A stretch of DNA of 64,000 nucleotides, taken from NCBI RefSeq assembly GCF_900168195.1, contig NZ_FUYX01000010.1:124001-188000 (forward strand). Reading direction: 5' to 3'. Under the pieces are notes generated by a model, which saw nothing but the letters and a program-made list of their open reading frames with translations, had not been told where the DNA came from and did not search any database. The position numbers and the translations under genes are program-made. This document shows positions 48,034-58,312 of the stretch, in pieces. The stretch is from Allobosea thiooxidans (GTDB lineage: Bacteria > Pseudomonadota > Alphaproteobacteria > Rhizobiales > Beijerinckiaceae). Positions within the stretch are counted from its first letter, which is position 1; each line of letters begins with the position of its first letter.

Positions 48034-48753
48034 TCAGTTCCCGGTCACCGCTTCGACCTCGATATTGGTCGTGTCGAGCTTCGGCCGGTTCACGTCGAGG
48101 GAATCGCCGGTGACGAGATAGTGGATCGTCTCGGCGATGTTGGTGGTGTGGTCGCCGATGCGCTCGATGTTCTTCGCGCAGAACAGCAGATGCGTGCAGA
48201 AGGTGATGTTGCGCGGATCTTCCATCATGTAGGTCAGGAGTTCGCGGAACAGCGAGGTGTAGAGCGCGTCGATCTCGTCGTCGCGGCGCCAGACCTCGAG
48301 CGCCTTCTGCTCGTTGGTCGCGGCATAGGCGTCGAGCACGTCCTTGAGCTGGGCCTGGACGAGACGGCTGATGTGCTCCAGCCCGACGACGGCGCGGTGC
48401 GGCGGCTGGAACTGGCCGGCGATGGCGACGGCGCGCTTGGCGATGTTCTTGGCGAGATCGCCGACGCGCTCGATGTCGGAGGCGAGCCGGATCGCCGAGA
48501 TCAGCTCCCGCAGATCCTGCGCCAGCGGCTGGCGGCGGGCGATGGTCAGCACCGCCTTCTCCTCGACCTCGCGCTGGAGGTTGTCGAGGCGCTGGTCGGC
48601 GGTGATCACCTTCTGGGCGAGCCCGGTGTCGCGGCGTACCAGCGCCACGGTCGAATCGCCCAGCATGCGCTCGGCCATCCCGCCCATCTCGGCGAGGCTG
48701 CGGCGGATGCCTTCGAGGTCGGCGTCGTAGGAACGGACGATGTGGTCGGTCAT
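48034..48753 (-). CDS. phoU: PhoU: phosphate transport regulatory protein
   Basis: The protein has 239 residues in two three-helix bundles with the metal-binding patterns ERVGDLAKNIAKRA and ERIGDHTTNIAETIHYLVTG. It links PstSCAB activity with the PhoR/PhoB system and keeps phosphate uptake in check. It begins 26 bp after pstB, so it is in the operon. Confidence 0.95.
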   Translation of the reverse strand: MTDHIVRSYDADLEGIRRSLAEMGGMAERMLGDSTVALVRRDTGLAQKVITADQRLDNLQREVEEKAVLTIARRQPLAQDLRELISAIRLASDIERVGDLAKNIAKRAVAIAGQFQPPHRAVVGLEHISRLVQAQLKDVLDAYAATNEQKALEVWRRDDEIDALYTSLFRELLTYMMEDPRNITFCTHLLFCAKNIERIGDHTTNIAETIHYLVTGDSLDVNRPKLDTTNIEVEAVTGN

Positions 48754-48779
48754 GGCGTTGTCCTCTGCCCCGGCTTCGT

Positions 48780-49586
48780 TCAGCCGAAGCGGCCGGTGAC
48801 GTAATCCTGCGTCTGCTTCTTGGCGGGGTTCATGAAGATCGTGTTCGTCGGCGCGAACTCGATGACCTCGCCGAGATACATGAAGGCGGTGTACTGCGAG
48901 ATGCGCGCCGCCTGCTGCATGTTGTGAGTGACGATGGCGATGGTGAAGTCGCTCTTGAGCTGCTCCAGCAGGTCCTCGATCTTGCCGGTCGAGATCGGGT
49001 CGAGCGCCGAGGTCGGCTCGTCGAACAGGATCACTTCCGGGTGCTGCGCGATGGTGCGCGCGATGCACAGGCGCTGCTGCTGGCCGCCCGAAAGGCCCAT
49101 GCCGGAGCTCTTGAGCTTGTCCTTGACCTCGTCCCAGAGCGCGGCGCGGCGCAGCGCGCCTTCGACGCGGTCGTCGAGCTCAGACTTCGGCGGCTTCTCG
49201 TAGAGGCGGATGCCGAAGGCGACATTGTCGTAGATCGACATCGGGAATGGCGTCGGCTTCTGGAAGACCATGCCGACCCGCGAGCGCAGCTCGTTCACAT
49301 CGACGTCCTTGCCGATGATGTTGCGCCCGTCGAGCAGGATCTCGCCCTCGGCGCGCTGCTCCGGATAGAGCGAGTAGATGCGGTTGAAGATGCGCAGCAG
49401 GGTCGACTTGCCGCAGCCCGAGGGGCCGATCAGCGCCGTGACGTGGCGGTCGCGGAAGTCGAGATTGACGTTCTTCAGCGCCTTGTGCTCGCCGTAGTAG
49501 AAATCGAGGTTCTTCACCGCGATCCGGACGGGCGCCTCGGCATCGAGCGTCTGCGGGGAGAGTTCAAGGGTCGAAAGCATCGACAT
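48780..49586 (-). CDS. pstB: PstB: phosphate ABC transporter ATP-binding protein
   Basis: This 268-residue ATPase of the phosphate importer has Walker [10 protein letters not shown], the PstB-typical [22 protein letters not shown], signature LSGGQQQR, Walker [14 protein letters not shown] and [13 protein letters not shown]. Two neighbouring ATGs compete for the start (49586 and 49580), and GAGGA lies just upstream. A longer frame begins at 49622 but lacks a site. Confidence 0.95.
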   Translation of the reverse strand: MSMLSTLELSPQTLDAEAPVRIAVKNLDFYYGEHKALKNVNLDFRDRHVTALIGPSGCGKSTLLRIFNRIYSLYPEQRAEGEILLDGRNIIGKDVDVNELRSRVGMVFQKPTPFPMSIYDNVAFGIRLYEKPPKSELDDRVEGALRRAALWDEVKDKLKSSGMGLSGGQQQRLCIARTIAQHPEVILFDEPTSALDPISTGKIEDLLEQLKSDFTIAIVTHNMQQAARISQYTAFMYLGEVIEFAPTNTIFMNPAKKQTQDYVTGRFG

Positions 49587-49624
49587 GGTCCTCAAGGTCG
49601 CGAGCGACCGGGTTGGATTCAAGC

Positions 49625-50509
49625 CTATTTGCCGCCGCTAACGACGCGCCGGGCGATGATCGAGAGCAGCAGGATCGAAATCGTGATGATCAGCGAACCG
49701 GCCCAGGCGAGCTGCTGCCAGTTCTCGTAGGGCGCCGAGGCGAACTGGTAGATCGTCACCGGCAGGTTCGAGACGCCGCCGACGAGGCTCGGCGAGAACC
49801 AGAAATTGTTGTTGAGCGCAGTGAAGAGCAGCGGCGCCGTCTCGCCGGCGATGCGCGCCAGCGCCAGCAGGATGCCGGTCACCATGCCGGCCTTGGCCGC
49901 GCGCCAGGTCACGCTTGTGATGACGACCGAGGGCGGCGCGCCGAGCGCCGCGCCGGCCTCGCGCAGCGCGCCGGGCACCAGGTTCAGCATGTCCTCGGTG
50001 GTGCGCACGATGACCGGGATCGCGATGATGCCGAGCGCGACGCCGCCGGCCCAGCCGGAATAGCCGCGGAACGGCTCGACCAGGATGACGTAGACGAACA
50101 GGCCGATCAGGATCGACGGTGCCGAGAGCAGGATGTCGTTGATGAAGCGGATCAGGTTGGCGAGCTTGGAGCCGCGGCCATATTCGGCGAGCCAGGTGCC
50201 GGCGAGCACGCCGATCGGGGTCGCGATCGCGATGCCGAGGAAGGTCAGCACGAAGGAGCCGACGATGGCGTTGGCGAGGCCGCCGCCCTCGGTGCCCGGC
50301 CCGGGGGTCACCGCCGTGAAGGTGGCGAGCGAGAGCCCGCCGATGCCCTTCACCAGCAGCATGCCGAGGATCCAGAACAGCACGAAGATGGCGCAGAAGG
50401 TGAAGCCGGCGGCGATGATCTTCATCGCGCGATCGGCGGTGCGGCGGGACTTGCGGACGCGCCCCCAAGGGGCGTGGGGCAATTCGCGAGGCGTGGTCGT
50501 CATGGTCAT
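49625..50509 (-). CDS. pstA: PstA: phosphate ABC transporter permease
   Basis: This 294-residue inner-membrane permease has about six membrane segments. [27 protein letters not shown] and the EAA-loop [16 protein letters not shown] are typical of PstA. It begins 11 bp after pstC. It pairs with PstC to form the channel. Confidence 0.94.
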   Translation of the reverse strand: MTMTTTPRELPHAPWGRVRKSRRTADRAMKIIAAGFTFCAIFVLFWILGMLLVKGIGGLSLATFTAVTPGPGTEGGGLANAIVGSFVLTFLGIAIATPIGVLAGTWLAEYGRGSKLANLIRFINDILLSAPSILIGLFVYVILVEPFRGYSGWAGGVALGIIAIPVIVRTTEDMLNLVPGALREAGAALGAPPSVVITSVTWRAAKAGMVTGILLALARIAGETAPLLFTALNNNFWFSPSLVGGVSNLPVTIYQFASAPYENWQQLAWAGSLIITISILLLSIIARRVVSGGK

Positions 50510-50520
50510 GGCCCGGGACC

Positions 50521-51495
50521 TCAGTAGCGCTTCACGCGCGAGACCAGCAGGCGCGCGATGACGAGGACGACGAAGGTGACGAAGAACAGGATGCAGCCGA
50601 GCGCGATCAGCGCGTTGAGCTGCAGGCCCAGCGCCTCGTTGAACTCGTTGGCGATGCGCGAGGCGATGGTCGAGCCGGGGTCGAGCAGCGAGGGCGAAAG
50701 CCGGTTGGCGTTGCCGACGACGAAGGTCACCGCCATCGTCTCGCCGAGCGCGCGGCCCAGGCCCAGCATGATCGCCCCGATGATCGAGACGCCCGCCTGC
50801 GGCACCAGCACATGGCGCACGACCTCCCAGGTCGTCGCCCCGATGCCATAGGCGCTCTCGCGCAGCACCGACGGGATCTGCTCCAGCATGTCGCGGGTGA
50901 TCGAGGCGATGAAGGGGATGATCATGAAGGCCAGGATGAAGCCGGCCGTGAAGATGCCGAGCCCCGAGGGCGAGCGGGCATAGAGCACCGTGCCAACGAT
51001 CGGCATGCCCTCGACGAGGTTCGAGAGCGGGATCTGCACATAGGCCGCGAAGAGGGGCACGAAGACGAACAGGCCCCACATGCCGTAGATGATCGAGGGC
51101 ACGGCGGCGAGCAGCTCGATCGCGGTGCCGACCGGCTTCTTGAACCAGGGCGGCGCGAGCTGGGTCAGGTAGACCGCGATGCCGAGCGAGAGCGGCACGC
51201 CGATCACCAGCGCGATCAAGGCGGTTGCCAGCGTGCCGACGATCGCCGGCCAGGCACCGTACTGCTCGTTCTGGGTGTCCCAGACGCTGGAGGTGATGAA
51301 GCCGAGGCCGAATTCGCGGAAAGCCGGCCAGCCGCCGATGACCATCGAGATCATGATCCCGGCGAGCAGCACCAGCACGAACAGCGCCGCCGCGAAGCTG
51401 GCGTTGCGGAAGGCGAGGTCGAACCCCGCCTTCGGCGTCTTGCGGGCGGCAGGCGCCGCGCCGGGAATTCTGGTCATGTCGGTCGCTGCGGTCAT
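50521..51495 (-). CDS. pstC: PstC: phosphate ABC transporter permease
   Basis: This 324-residue permease has about six membrane segments. [23 protein letters not shown] and [25 protein letters not shown] (EAA loop) followed by [18 protein letters not shown] are highly typical of PstC. GGAGCC precedes the ATG at 51495. The frame upstream runs into the family-A repeat that parts it from pstS. Confidence 0.95.
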   Translation of the reverse strand: MTAATDMTRIPGAAPAARKTPKAGFDLAFRNASFAAALFVLVLLAGIMISMVIGGWPAFREFGLGFITSSVWDTQNEQYGAWPAIVGTLATALIALVIGVPLSLGIAVYLTQLAPPWFKKPVGTAIELLAAVPSIIYGMWGLFVFVPLFAAYVQIPLSNLVEGMPIVGTVLYARSPSGLGIFTAGFILAFMIIPFIASITRDMLEQIPSVLRESAYGIGATTWEVVRHVLVPQAGVSIIGAIMLGLGRALGETMAVTFVVGNANRLSPSLLDPGSTIASRIANEFNEALGLQLNALIALGCILFFVTFVVLVIARLLVSRVKRY

Positions 51496-51564
51496 CCGCG
51501 GAGGCTCCGGTCGTATCTCGGGCGAGGCAGCTCCAAACCACCTGCGCGGCCTGGAGTCCACCTC

Positions 51565-51661
51565 AGCCCTCATCCTCAGGAGCGCATCTCACAGGATGCT
51601 CTGCTGCGCTCGGGATCGTCCTTCGGGACGCCGCCTTCCGCGGCTCCTCAGGATGAGGGCT
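51565..51661. repeat. Palindromic intergenic repeat, family A, copy 3
   Basis: AGCCCTCATCCTCAGGAGC and its inverted partner are the ends, with a centre containing GATCGTCCTTCGGGACGCC. It lies between pstS and pstC, inside the operon. A hairpin here would fit the usual strong excess of the binding protein over the membrane parts. Confidence 0.8.
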
Positions 51662-51716
51662 TTAAGCATAGGGCGAGGCGGGACAGGCCCGCCTCGCCTA
51701 CGTCGGCTGGCAGCGA

Positions 51717-52742
51717 TCAGAAGATCGGCTTGCCGGCGTTGTCGGTCACGCCCTTCCAGGCGTTGCGGACCTGGTCCTTCACGTTCGCCGGCAGGGCGAC
51801 GTAGTCGAGGTCGCTCGCCAGCTTGTCGCCGCCCTTATAGGCCCAGTCGAAGAACTTCAGCGCGGCCTGCACCTCTTCCGGCTTCTCCGGCTTGGCATGG
51901 ACGAGGATGAAGGTCGCCGAGGTGATCGGCCAGGCTTCCGCGCCCTTCTGGTTGTTCAGCGAGATGCCGAAGCCCGGCTGCTCGCTCCAGTTGGCGTTGG
52001 CGGCGGCGGCCTGGAAGGCCTTCTCCTCGGGAGCCGGGAAGTTGCCGTCGGCATTCTTCACCAGGGCGTGCGAGAGCTTGTTCTGCTTGGCATAAGCGTA
52101 TTCGACATAGCCGATCGAGTTGGCGACCTGCTTGACCGAGGCGGAGACGCCCTCATTGCCCTTGCCGCCGATGCCGACCGGCCACTGCACGGCGGTGTTG
52201 GCGCCGATCTTCGACTTCCAGTCGGCCGAGACCTTGGAGAGGTAGTCGGTGAAGACGAAGGTCGTGCCCGAGCCGTCCGAGCGATAGACCGGGTTGATGT
52301 TGGCGTCGGGCAGGGTCAGGCCGGCATTCAGCGCCGCGATCTTCGGGTCGTTCCACTTCTTGATGTCGCCCAGATAGATCTGCGCGATGATCTCGCCCGA
52401 GAGCTTGAGCTTGCCCGGCTCGACGCCGGCGATGTTCACGGCCGGAACGACGCCGCCCATCACGGTCGGGAACTGGATCAGGCCGTCCTTGCTGAGGTCC
52501 TCGCCCTTGAGCGGAGCGTCGGTCGCGCCGAAGGCGACGGTCTTCGCCTTGATCTGGCGGATGCCGCCGCCGGAGCCGATCGACTGATAGTTGAGCCCGA
52601 CGCCCGCCTCCTTCTTGTAGGCCTCGGCCCACTTCGAATAGATCGGGAAGGGGAAGGTCGCGCCGGCGCCGGTGATGTCGGCGGCCTGGGCGGAACCGGC
52701 GATCCCGGCGGCAACGGCCGCGAGAACGAGAATCTTGCGCAT
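51717..52742 (-). CDS. pstS: PstS: phosphate-binding protein
   Basis: The protein has 341 residues. The signal peptide MRKILVLAAVAAGIAGSAQA leads to the mature start ADITGAGATFPFPIYSKWAE, the typical PstS opening. YQSIGSGGGIRQI and the later YRSDGSGTTFVFTDYL loops bind phosphate. It is the first gene of pstSCAB-phoU-phoB, has a Pho box about 56 bp before its start and has no phoR upstream. Confidence 0.96.
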   Translation of the reverse strand: MRKILVLAAVAAGIAGSAQAADITGAGATFPFPIYSKWAEAYKKEAGVGLNYQSIGSGGGIRQIKAKTVAFGATDAPLKGEDLSKDGLIQFPTVMGGVVPAVNIAGVEPGKLKLSGEIIAQIYLGDIKKWNDPKIAALNAGLTLPDANINPVYRSDGSGTTFVFTDYLSKVSADWKSKIGANTAVQWPVGIGGKGNEGVSASVKQVANSIGYVEYAYAKQNKLSHALVKNADGNFPAPEEKAFQAAAANANWSEQPGFGISLNNQKGAEAWPITSATFILVHAKPEKPEEVQAALKFFDWAYKGGDKLASDLDYVALPANVKDQVRNAWKGVTDNAGKPIF

Positions 52743-52797
52743 TGAGATGTCCTCTCTGGGTCGCTGTTTGCAGCGGCCCTGTCAGAACACCCTCTAT

Positions 52798-52815
52798 ATG
52801 ACAGCCAAATGACAC
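52798..52815 (-). promoter_or_regulatory. Pho box for pstS
   Basis: On the minus strand the sequence GTGTCAT-TTGG-CTGTCAT is a 7-4-7 direct repeat. It matches the PhoB site (CTGTCAT-N4-CTGTCAT) at all but one base. It ends 56 bp before the pstS ATG, a usual place for activation. Confidence 0.88.
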
Positions 52816-53079
52816 TCCGTCATGAAAACTGTCATGAACTCTCAGGCTGCGCTAACATTGGCACCACAAGCGAGGGCATGGCACCTAGAGGCGCAAAGTT
52901 TGGCAGCAGAGGGATTACCTTGGCCTTCAATTCCCGTACTGCGCAAGCAACGTTTTGGGACTTGTCGCATTTGCGCTGACCGCCGTTACACAACCGGGCC
53001 GCGCCGCCCGACTGCCAAGCCGGTGAAAAGAGAGGCATAACGTTGCCTCGATTCTAGGAAAAATTCCGCAATCTGACCT

Positions 53080-53118
53080 GCGCCGCCGGGCCATCAAGCC
53101 GGGCGGCGCTTTGCTTTT
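53080..53118 (+). terminator. Strong terminator without an evident gene
   Basis: GCGCCGCC-G-GGC and GCC-G-GGCGGCGC form a stem around CATCAA, followed by TTTGCTTTT on the plus strand. There is no clear plus-strand gene before it. The region 52816-53360 (about 545 bp) has only weak frames: a 72-codon one at 52822-53040 without a ribosome-binding site or family. The terminator suggests a short transcript from 52820-53080, perhaps a small RNA next to the phosphate operon. Confidence 0.6.
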
Positions 53119-53360
53119 CAGCCGATCAAGACGCGGGCACTCGGAACGGCTGGCACTCCAAACGCCCCGGAACGCCACGCGTCAGCCAGTATCCGTCAGG
53201 CCGGAATTAAATACGCTTGTCGAAGGGGCAGCGGGCTTCGTCACAGACCCGTTGACTGGTAGCTCTCGCCCCGTCCTCAGGCGCTCGGAAGGGCTGCTTA
53301 CGGCCATTTGTTTTGCGGCTTGCCCGCACCCCCAACTAGGCGGCCAGGTTTAAGCCCGCC

Positions 53361-56300
53361 TCAAAACCTCACCGCGAGCACACCCTTGAAGGCGTGGTCC
53401 TGGGCGTCCTGCGCGAGCTGGCCGGCATAGGAGGCGCCGAGGGTGACGCCGGTGGCGAGCCCGAGGTCGAGCCTGGCCTCGACCAAAGCGGCGTCGCGCG
53501 CGATCGGCAGACCGGCGATGGCGAACGGATTGCTGCCGGCGAAAGCCAGCGTCGTCTTCGGATCGACGTTACCGAAGGTATGGCGCCAACCGAGCCCGCC
53601 GCGCAAGGTCAGGTCCATGCCCAACAGGCGGGTCGTCGTCGCCGCGCGCAGGCCGAGCGTCGCATAGCCGAGACTGGTCTCGTCATTGTTCCCAGACAGC
53701 GCTGCAGCCGCGCCGCGCTCGGTGAACCGGTCGCTGTGCAAGACGACATAGGCCAGGCCCGCGAAGGGTTCGAGCGCGATCTGGCCCAGAGCAGTCTGGC
53801 CGAGGTCGATGCGATAGCCGAGTTCGCCGAAGGCCTGCGCCGTGCCGGCATCGTAGTCGGCCCGCAAAGTATCGCCGAGCCCGGCCGAGACGACGCTGCG
53901 GCGGGTCGAGAGGTCGTGCCAAGTGTAGCTCAGGCCGGTGCGCAGGCTGAGCGCCCCCCACTCCCCGCCGCCATAGAGGCCGAGATGGTAGTTGTCGCTC
54001 TCGCCCGAAGAGAGCCGGCCGTTCACGTCGAACCGGCTGCGGCCGTAGCCGGCGAGCAGGCCGAAGCGCAGCGTGTCGAACACGGCCGCATCGACGCCGA
54101 TCAGAAAGCCGCCGGTCGAGCGCGTCAGCTTGGCGGCATTGCCGTCCGCATCGCTCCTGCCCCAGGCGCCATAGCCCTGGCCCCAGACCGCGAAGCGGTC
54201 GGACCTGAGCGTTGGTATCGGCCCCGTCACGCCCGGAGCGAGATCGGCGCTGAAACCGTAGTTCAGCGTTGCCATCGGCGCCGCGCCGACGCTGCCCGAG
54301 GCCGAGCGCAGGCGGTCGTTCATCGCGCCGCGCAACAGCCAACTTTCTTCGACGAGCGCGCTCTTGGCCGAGGCATGGATCTCGCCCGAGAGCGCATCGA
54401 AGGCCTGGCGCGCCGCGCCTGGGCTCGCCTGCTGGGCCACGGCGTCATAGAGGGTGTTGCCCTGTCCCAGCCCCTCGACCGCAGTGCCCGTCGCGATCTG
54501 GTTGCGGGTCAGGCCAACGGACGCGAAGGAGACCTGATTGCGGGCGATGTCGAGATAGACATTGCCTGGATCATAACTCAGGCCGAGCGCGATGAAGGGC
54601 AGGTTCTGTGTCAGGCCGGCAAAGGTGCCGCTCACCCCGCCCGCGGCCGTCAGGATCGTATAGCGTGTGCCGGGCACATAGGAGCCCGGCGCCTTCTCGA
54701 CCATCACGGTACCGCCCGTCAGCGTCGCAGTGCCGCTCGCTGCGATGCGGTCGCTCGCACCAGCCGGGTCGATCTCGACCCGATAGGCCGAGCCGGCGGC
54801 GAAGGAGACGTTGCCGGCGACGTTCAAGGTGCCGATCGAATTGCCCGGCGCGAGCGTGCCGCCGGATGCGGCGATCAGCCCACCGACCGTGCCGATGCCG
54901 CCGAGCGTGCCGCCGGCATTGACAGTGACGGTACTGGCGAGGCTCGCGCCCGCATGCCCGGCGCCGCCGACCACCAGCGTGCCGGCCGCCACCGTCGTCG
55001 CGCCGGTATAGGTGTTCCGGCCATTGAGGGTCAGCGTTCCCGTCCCATTCTTGACGAGCGAGACCGGGCCGGTGCCGCCATTCAGGATGACGCCCTCGAA
55101 CGTGCCGCCTCCTGCGACCGTCAAGGTGACCGGAGCGGAGCTGGAGCTGCCGATCCGGCCGCTGGCCGCGCCCGACAGCGAGCGCAAGGTGGCGTCGAAG
55201 CCGCCGGAATCGAGAATGCCGTCGACGGCATAGTCGCTGTTCGGCGACAGGGCGGTCGGCGACAGCGCCAGCAGGATGCCGTCGGCGGTGATGCGGGTCG
55301 GCCCGCCATAGCGGTTGTCGCCGCTGAAAGCGGCATAGCCGCCCAGCGGGCCGCCGGCGCCGGTGATCGTCAAGGCGCCGCCGCCGCGGATGTTGCCACC
55401 GATCTCCAGCACGCCTTCGCCGGCATCCAGGGTGCCGCCGGCGGCGCCGATGGCAAAGGCGTTCGACAGAGCGGCGCTTCCGCAGCCGCAATCTGCCATC
55501 CGCAGCGTGCCGCCGTTCAGGGTCACCGTCCCGGTGCCGAGCGGCTGGATGCCTTCGATCGCGAGCGTGCCCTGCGAGATCTTCGTGCCGCCGGAATAGG
55601 TATTGAAGCCGGTCAGGGTCAGCGTGCCGCCGCCGACCTTCTCGATGCTTGTACCGCCGCCATCGGCGATGGTGGACGCGATGCTGGCCGAGACCCCGGC
55701 ATCGACATTGAAGGTGCCGAACGTGCCGCTGGCCGGCGCGATCCCGAGCGTGCCGCCGCTCAGCTCATAGCCGTTGGCGGAGAATTGCAGCGTGTCGAAG
55801 CGTTGTGCGCCGGAGACGGCCACCGTGCCTCCGGCGCTGCCGGCGAAGACGCCGACCGAGCCGCCCCAGCCCATATTGGCGCTGCCGGTGCTGGTGGTCC
55901 AGTTGGTGCCGAACGAAGTCCAGGTTCCGGCGCCGCCATTGACGCCGCCGGAGGCGGTGGTGTTCGCCCCGTCCCAGAACTGCATGGTCTGGCCGACACC
56001 CAACACCGCGAGATTGACCTGGCCGGCGACGCCGGTCTCCACCCCCGCGCTGGCAACGGTAAGGCCCGCTCTGGTGGATGTCGCGCTCTGGCTGGCGAAG
56101 CTGCCGGCGAGCGTGCCACCATAATCGAACAACCGGTAGTAGCCGGCCGCCGCGACACGCGCATCGAGCCTGCCGCCGAGCGTCAGATCGCCCGTGACCT
56201 TGATCAAATCGTTCCCGGTAACGGGATCGCTGCCGCCGATGCCGCCGGGCCTGTTGAGCTCGAACACCGAGGTCGCTCCGCTATTGAGCACCAGCGATCC

Positions 56301-58151
56301 GACGGTGAGGGTGCCCGGGCTATGACCAGCCGACAGCGTGCCGCCCACCGTCACAGGGCCGGCGATCGTCCCGGTGCCTGACAGCGTGCCCAGCCTGGCG
56401 ACGGTCACCGCGCCGGATCCGAGGGAGCCGTCGACGCGCAACTCGCCGCCCGATATCAAAGTGCCGCCGGCATGGCTGTTGACCCCGGACAAGACCAGCT
56501 TGCCGGTCGTGAACTTGTTCAGTGTCCCGGCACCGGTGATCGAGCCGCCGAAATCGCCGCTGTCCACAACGAGCAATCCGCCCGTCGCCACCATGCCTGC
56601 GCCCTGCAGGTTCTTGATGGAACCGCCGCCGGCGGTGAGGTCGAGCGTCGCGCCGGTGCTAACGGTGGTCGACGAAGCAAGGCCGGTCAGGCCACCGAGA
56701 ACACCGCCGCCGTCCTTGAGTGTGCCACCCGCGACCTCAAGGGAAAACGCCGACGGCGCGAAGTTGGAAAAACTGGACCATACCACCGTGCCGGTTTCGC
56801 TCGCGCTGCCGAACACGAGTGCAGAACCGGCCTGGATGGTCTGTCGGCCGGAAAGGGTCAGGGGGCGGCCTGCCGCGGCAGCCACTGTGCTGGTTTGGCT
56901 AGCGGCATATGTCATACTGTTGGTTAGCGTCAGATCGCCGATGCTGCGGAGCTTGCCGCCATTGAGCGTCACGCCGGCCGTCCCGAGTGCCTGGGCGTTG
57001 CCGACAGCGAGCGTACCGGCATTGATCGTCGTACCGCCAGCATAGGTGCTGGCGCCAGCGAGGGTCAGCATGCCGGCGCCGGTCTTGGTCAGGCTGCCCG
57101 AGCCTGAGATCGTACCGCCGAAGCTGAAATCGTCGAGCCGATTAAAGATCAGCGAGCCATTGTTGGTAACAGTGCCGGAGATCGAACCCGAGGTGCCGCC
57201 ATTTCCGATCTGCAAGGTCCCGGCGCTAATCGTCGTGCCGCCGCTATAGCTATTGGCACGGCTTAGCATGGCCACGTCCGAGGTACTCTTGGTCAGGGCG
57301 CCAGTGCCGGCCAATGTCGCATCGACGGTTCCGCTTTCGATGGCGAAAGAGCCGGAGGACGTGAAGGTCCCGTTCCCGATCCAGCCTCTTTTCAGGGTCA
57401 ACCCGCCATTCTGGACTTGGTTCGTCCCGCCAAGATCAAGAGCGCCGCCTAAATTGATCGTCGTGCTTCCCGAGCTGGCGCCGAGCGTACCGGCTCCGGA
57501 AAGGACAAGAGGGGCATTGAGAGTCGTGCCGCCGGAATACGTATTGGCCCCCGTCAAATACATCCGGACTCCGCCGATCGTCAGCGATCCAGGTCCGGAT
57601 ATGACGTCGTTGAATGTGAAGACATTTGCCGCGGCCGTGAAATCGCCCTCCAAACGGACAGGCTGATTGATGGTTACGTTAGCCAGGTCCGCGAAAAAAG
57701 TGGATCTTCCTTGAAAGACAAGAGAGCTGTTTCCTGTTTGATTGAAATCAATCTGAGAGCTGTAGTACGGTGGGGTAATTCTGATGTTGCTTAGAATGAA
57801 TGGACCACGATCGTTGACTGCTTGAACGCTACCATGCAGAGCACCGCTTGGTGCAAAAAGCAGGTTCGTTCCCGCGACAGAGGGCGGTAACGATCCACCG
57901 CTCCAGTTTGCAGTATTGGACCATAATGAGCCGGACGCGCCAGTGAAAGTACCGACGAAGGTATAGTCGCCCGCGAGCGCCGGCGGGCCGGCAAGACCAG
58001 CAATCACCGTCGACGAAAGAAGTGTCGCGCGCAGCGCCAGGCGCCGGCGGAGATGCGAATACGTCTTACGGCCGTGGGACAGCTGAACTTGCGCGAAATC
58101 GCCCAGCTTCCGTCGCTCGACGGCGGAGCCCATTCTGCACAGCCCGTTCAT
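53361..58151 (-). CDS. Autotransporter with passenger-associated repeats
   Basis: The 1596-residue protein starts at 58151, with GGAGGGG about 6 bases upstream. An extended basic N-terminal region (about 1-40) precedes the hydrophobic LLSSTVIAGLAGPPALAG signal part. The passenger (about 60-1300) is built of beta-helix repeats in which N-x-Y-x-G-G-T-x-I-x-x-G-T-L (PATR-type) occurs about seven times. The last 280 residues form an autotransporter barrel: FAVWGQGYGAWG, LLAGYGRSRFDV and the final AVRF with a terminal Phe. It has no visible protease motif, so it is probably an adhesin or other surface protein. The TACGGCA-N2-TGTCGTA operator lies 85 bp upstream. Confidence 0.92.
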   Translation of the reverse strand: MNGLCRMGSAVERRKLGDFAQVQLSHGRKTYSHLRRRLALRATLLSSTVIAGLAGPPALAGDYTFVGTFTGASGSLWSNTANWSGGSLPPSVAGTNLLFAPSGALHGSVQAVNDRGPFILSNIRITPPYYSSQIDFNQTGNSSLVFQGRSTFFADLANVTINQPVRLEGDFTAAANVFTFNDVISGPGSLTIGGVRMYLTGANTYSGGTTLNAPLVLSGAGTLGASSGSTTINLGGALDLGGTNQVQNGGLTLKRGWIGNGTFTSSGSFAIESGTVDATLAGTGALTKSTSDVAMLSRANSYSGGTTISAGTLQIGNGGTSGSISGTVTNNGSLIFNRLDDFSFGGTISGSGSLTKTGAGMLTLAGASTYAGGTTINAGTLAVGNAQALGTAGVTLNGGKLRSIGDLTLTNSMTYAASQTSTVAAAAGRPLTLSGRQTIQAGSALVFGSASETGTVVWSSFSNFAPSAFSLEVAGGTLKDGGGVLGGLTGLASSTTVSTGATLDLTAGGGSIKNLQGAGMVATGGLLVVDSGDFGGSITGAGTLNKFTTGKLVLSGVNSHAGGTLISGGELRVDGSLGSGAVTVARLGTLSGTGTIAGPVTVGGTLSAGHSPGTLTVGSLVLNSGATSVFELNRPGGIGGSDPVTGNDLIKVTGDLTLGGRLDARVAAAGYYRLFDYGGTLAGSFASQSATSTRAGLTVASAGVETGVAGQVNLAVLGVGQTMQFWDGANTTASGGVNGGAGTWTSFGTNWTTSTGSANMGWGGSVGVFAGSAGGTVAVSGAQRFDTLQFSANGYELSGGTLGIAPASGTFGTFNVDAGVSASIASTIADGGGTSIEKVGGGTLTLTGFNTYSGGTKISQGTLAIEGIQPLGTGTVTLNGGTLRMADCGCGSAALSNAFAIGAAGGTLDAGEGVLEIGGNIRGGGALTITGAGGPLGGYAAFSGDNRYGGPTRITADGILLALSPTALSPNSDYAVDGILDSGGFDATLRSLSGAASGRIGSSSSAPVTLTVAGGGTFEGVILNGGTGPVSLVKNGTGTLTLNGRNTYTGATTVAAGTLVVGGAGHAGASLASTVTVNAGGTLGGIGTVGGLIAASGGTLAPGNSIGTLNVAGNVSFAAGSAYRVEIDPAGASDRIAASGTATLTGGTVMVEKAPGSYVPGTRYTILTAAGGVSGTFAGLTQNLPFIALGLSYDPGNVYLDIARNQVSFASVGLTRNQIATGTAVEGLGQGNTLYDAVAQQASPGAARQAFDALSGEIHASAKSALVEESWLLRGAMNDRLRSASGSVGAAPMATLNYGFSADLAPGVTGPIPTLRSDRFAVWGQGYGAWGRSDADGNAAKLTRSTGGFLIGVDAAVFDTLRFGLLAGYGRSRFDVNGRLSSGESDNYHLGLYGGGEWGALSLRTGLSYTWHDLSTRRSVVSAGLGDTLRADYDAGTAQAFGELGYRIDLGQTALGQIALEPFAGLAYVVLHSDRFTERGAAAALSGNNDETSLGYATLGLRAATTTRLLGMDLTLRGGLGWRHTFGNVDPKTTLAFAGSNPFAIAGLPIARDAALVEARLDLGLATGVTLGASYAGQLAQDAQDHAFKGVLAVRF

Positions 58152-58235
58152 GAAATCCCCTCCGCATTGGAGATCTGCATTGCTGTCGCAGAGCCGCCAA
58201 GGCGGGAGACTACGAGGGAGGCGGCGTCCAAAAAA

Positions 58236-58251
58236 TACGGCACCTGTCGTA
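58236..58251 (-). promoter_or_regulatory. Proposed response-regulator operator, site 1
   Basis: On the minus strand the site reads TACGACA-GG-TGCCGTA. After 23 bp follows TAGTCTCCCGC (58212-58202), almost the same as at the second autotransporter (TAGAGTCCCGC), which I take as the -10 region. That places the dyad near -42, a usual activator position. Sister sites are at 60946 and 63718. Confidence 0.7.
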
Positions 58252-58312
58252 TTTCGACAGGACCGGCACCGGAATCCCGATCGGGTTCAGCCGCCGAAGC
58301 AGCGAGCTCGCC

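Noticed and set aside
49625..51541. A frame joining pstA and a long N-terminal extension
   Set aside because: The extension is a shadow of pstC in another frame; pstA starts at 50509.
52822..53040. A 72-codon frame divergent from pstS
   Set aside because: No ribosome-binding site, no family and overlap with an equal frame on the other strand; a non-coding transcript is as likely.
53394..56381. Frame of 995 codons opposite the autotransporter
   Set aside because: Low-complexity Ala/Gly/Arg product, opposite a gene with clear signal peptide, repeats and barrel.
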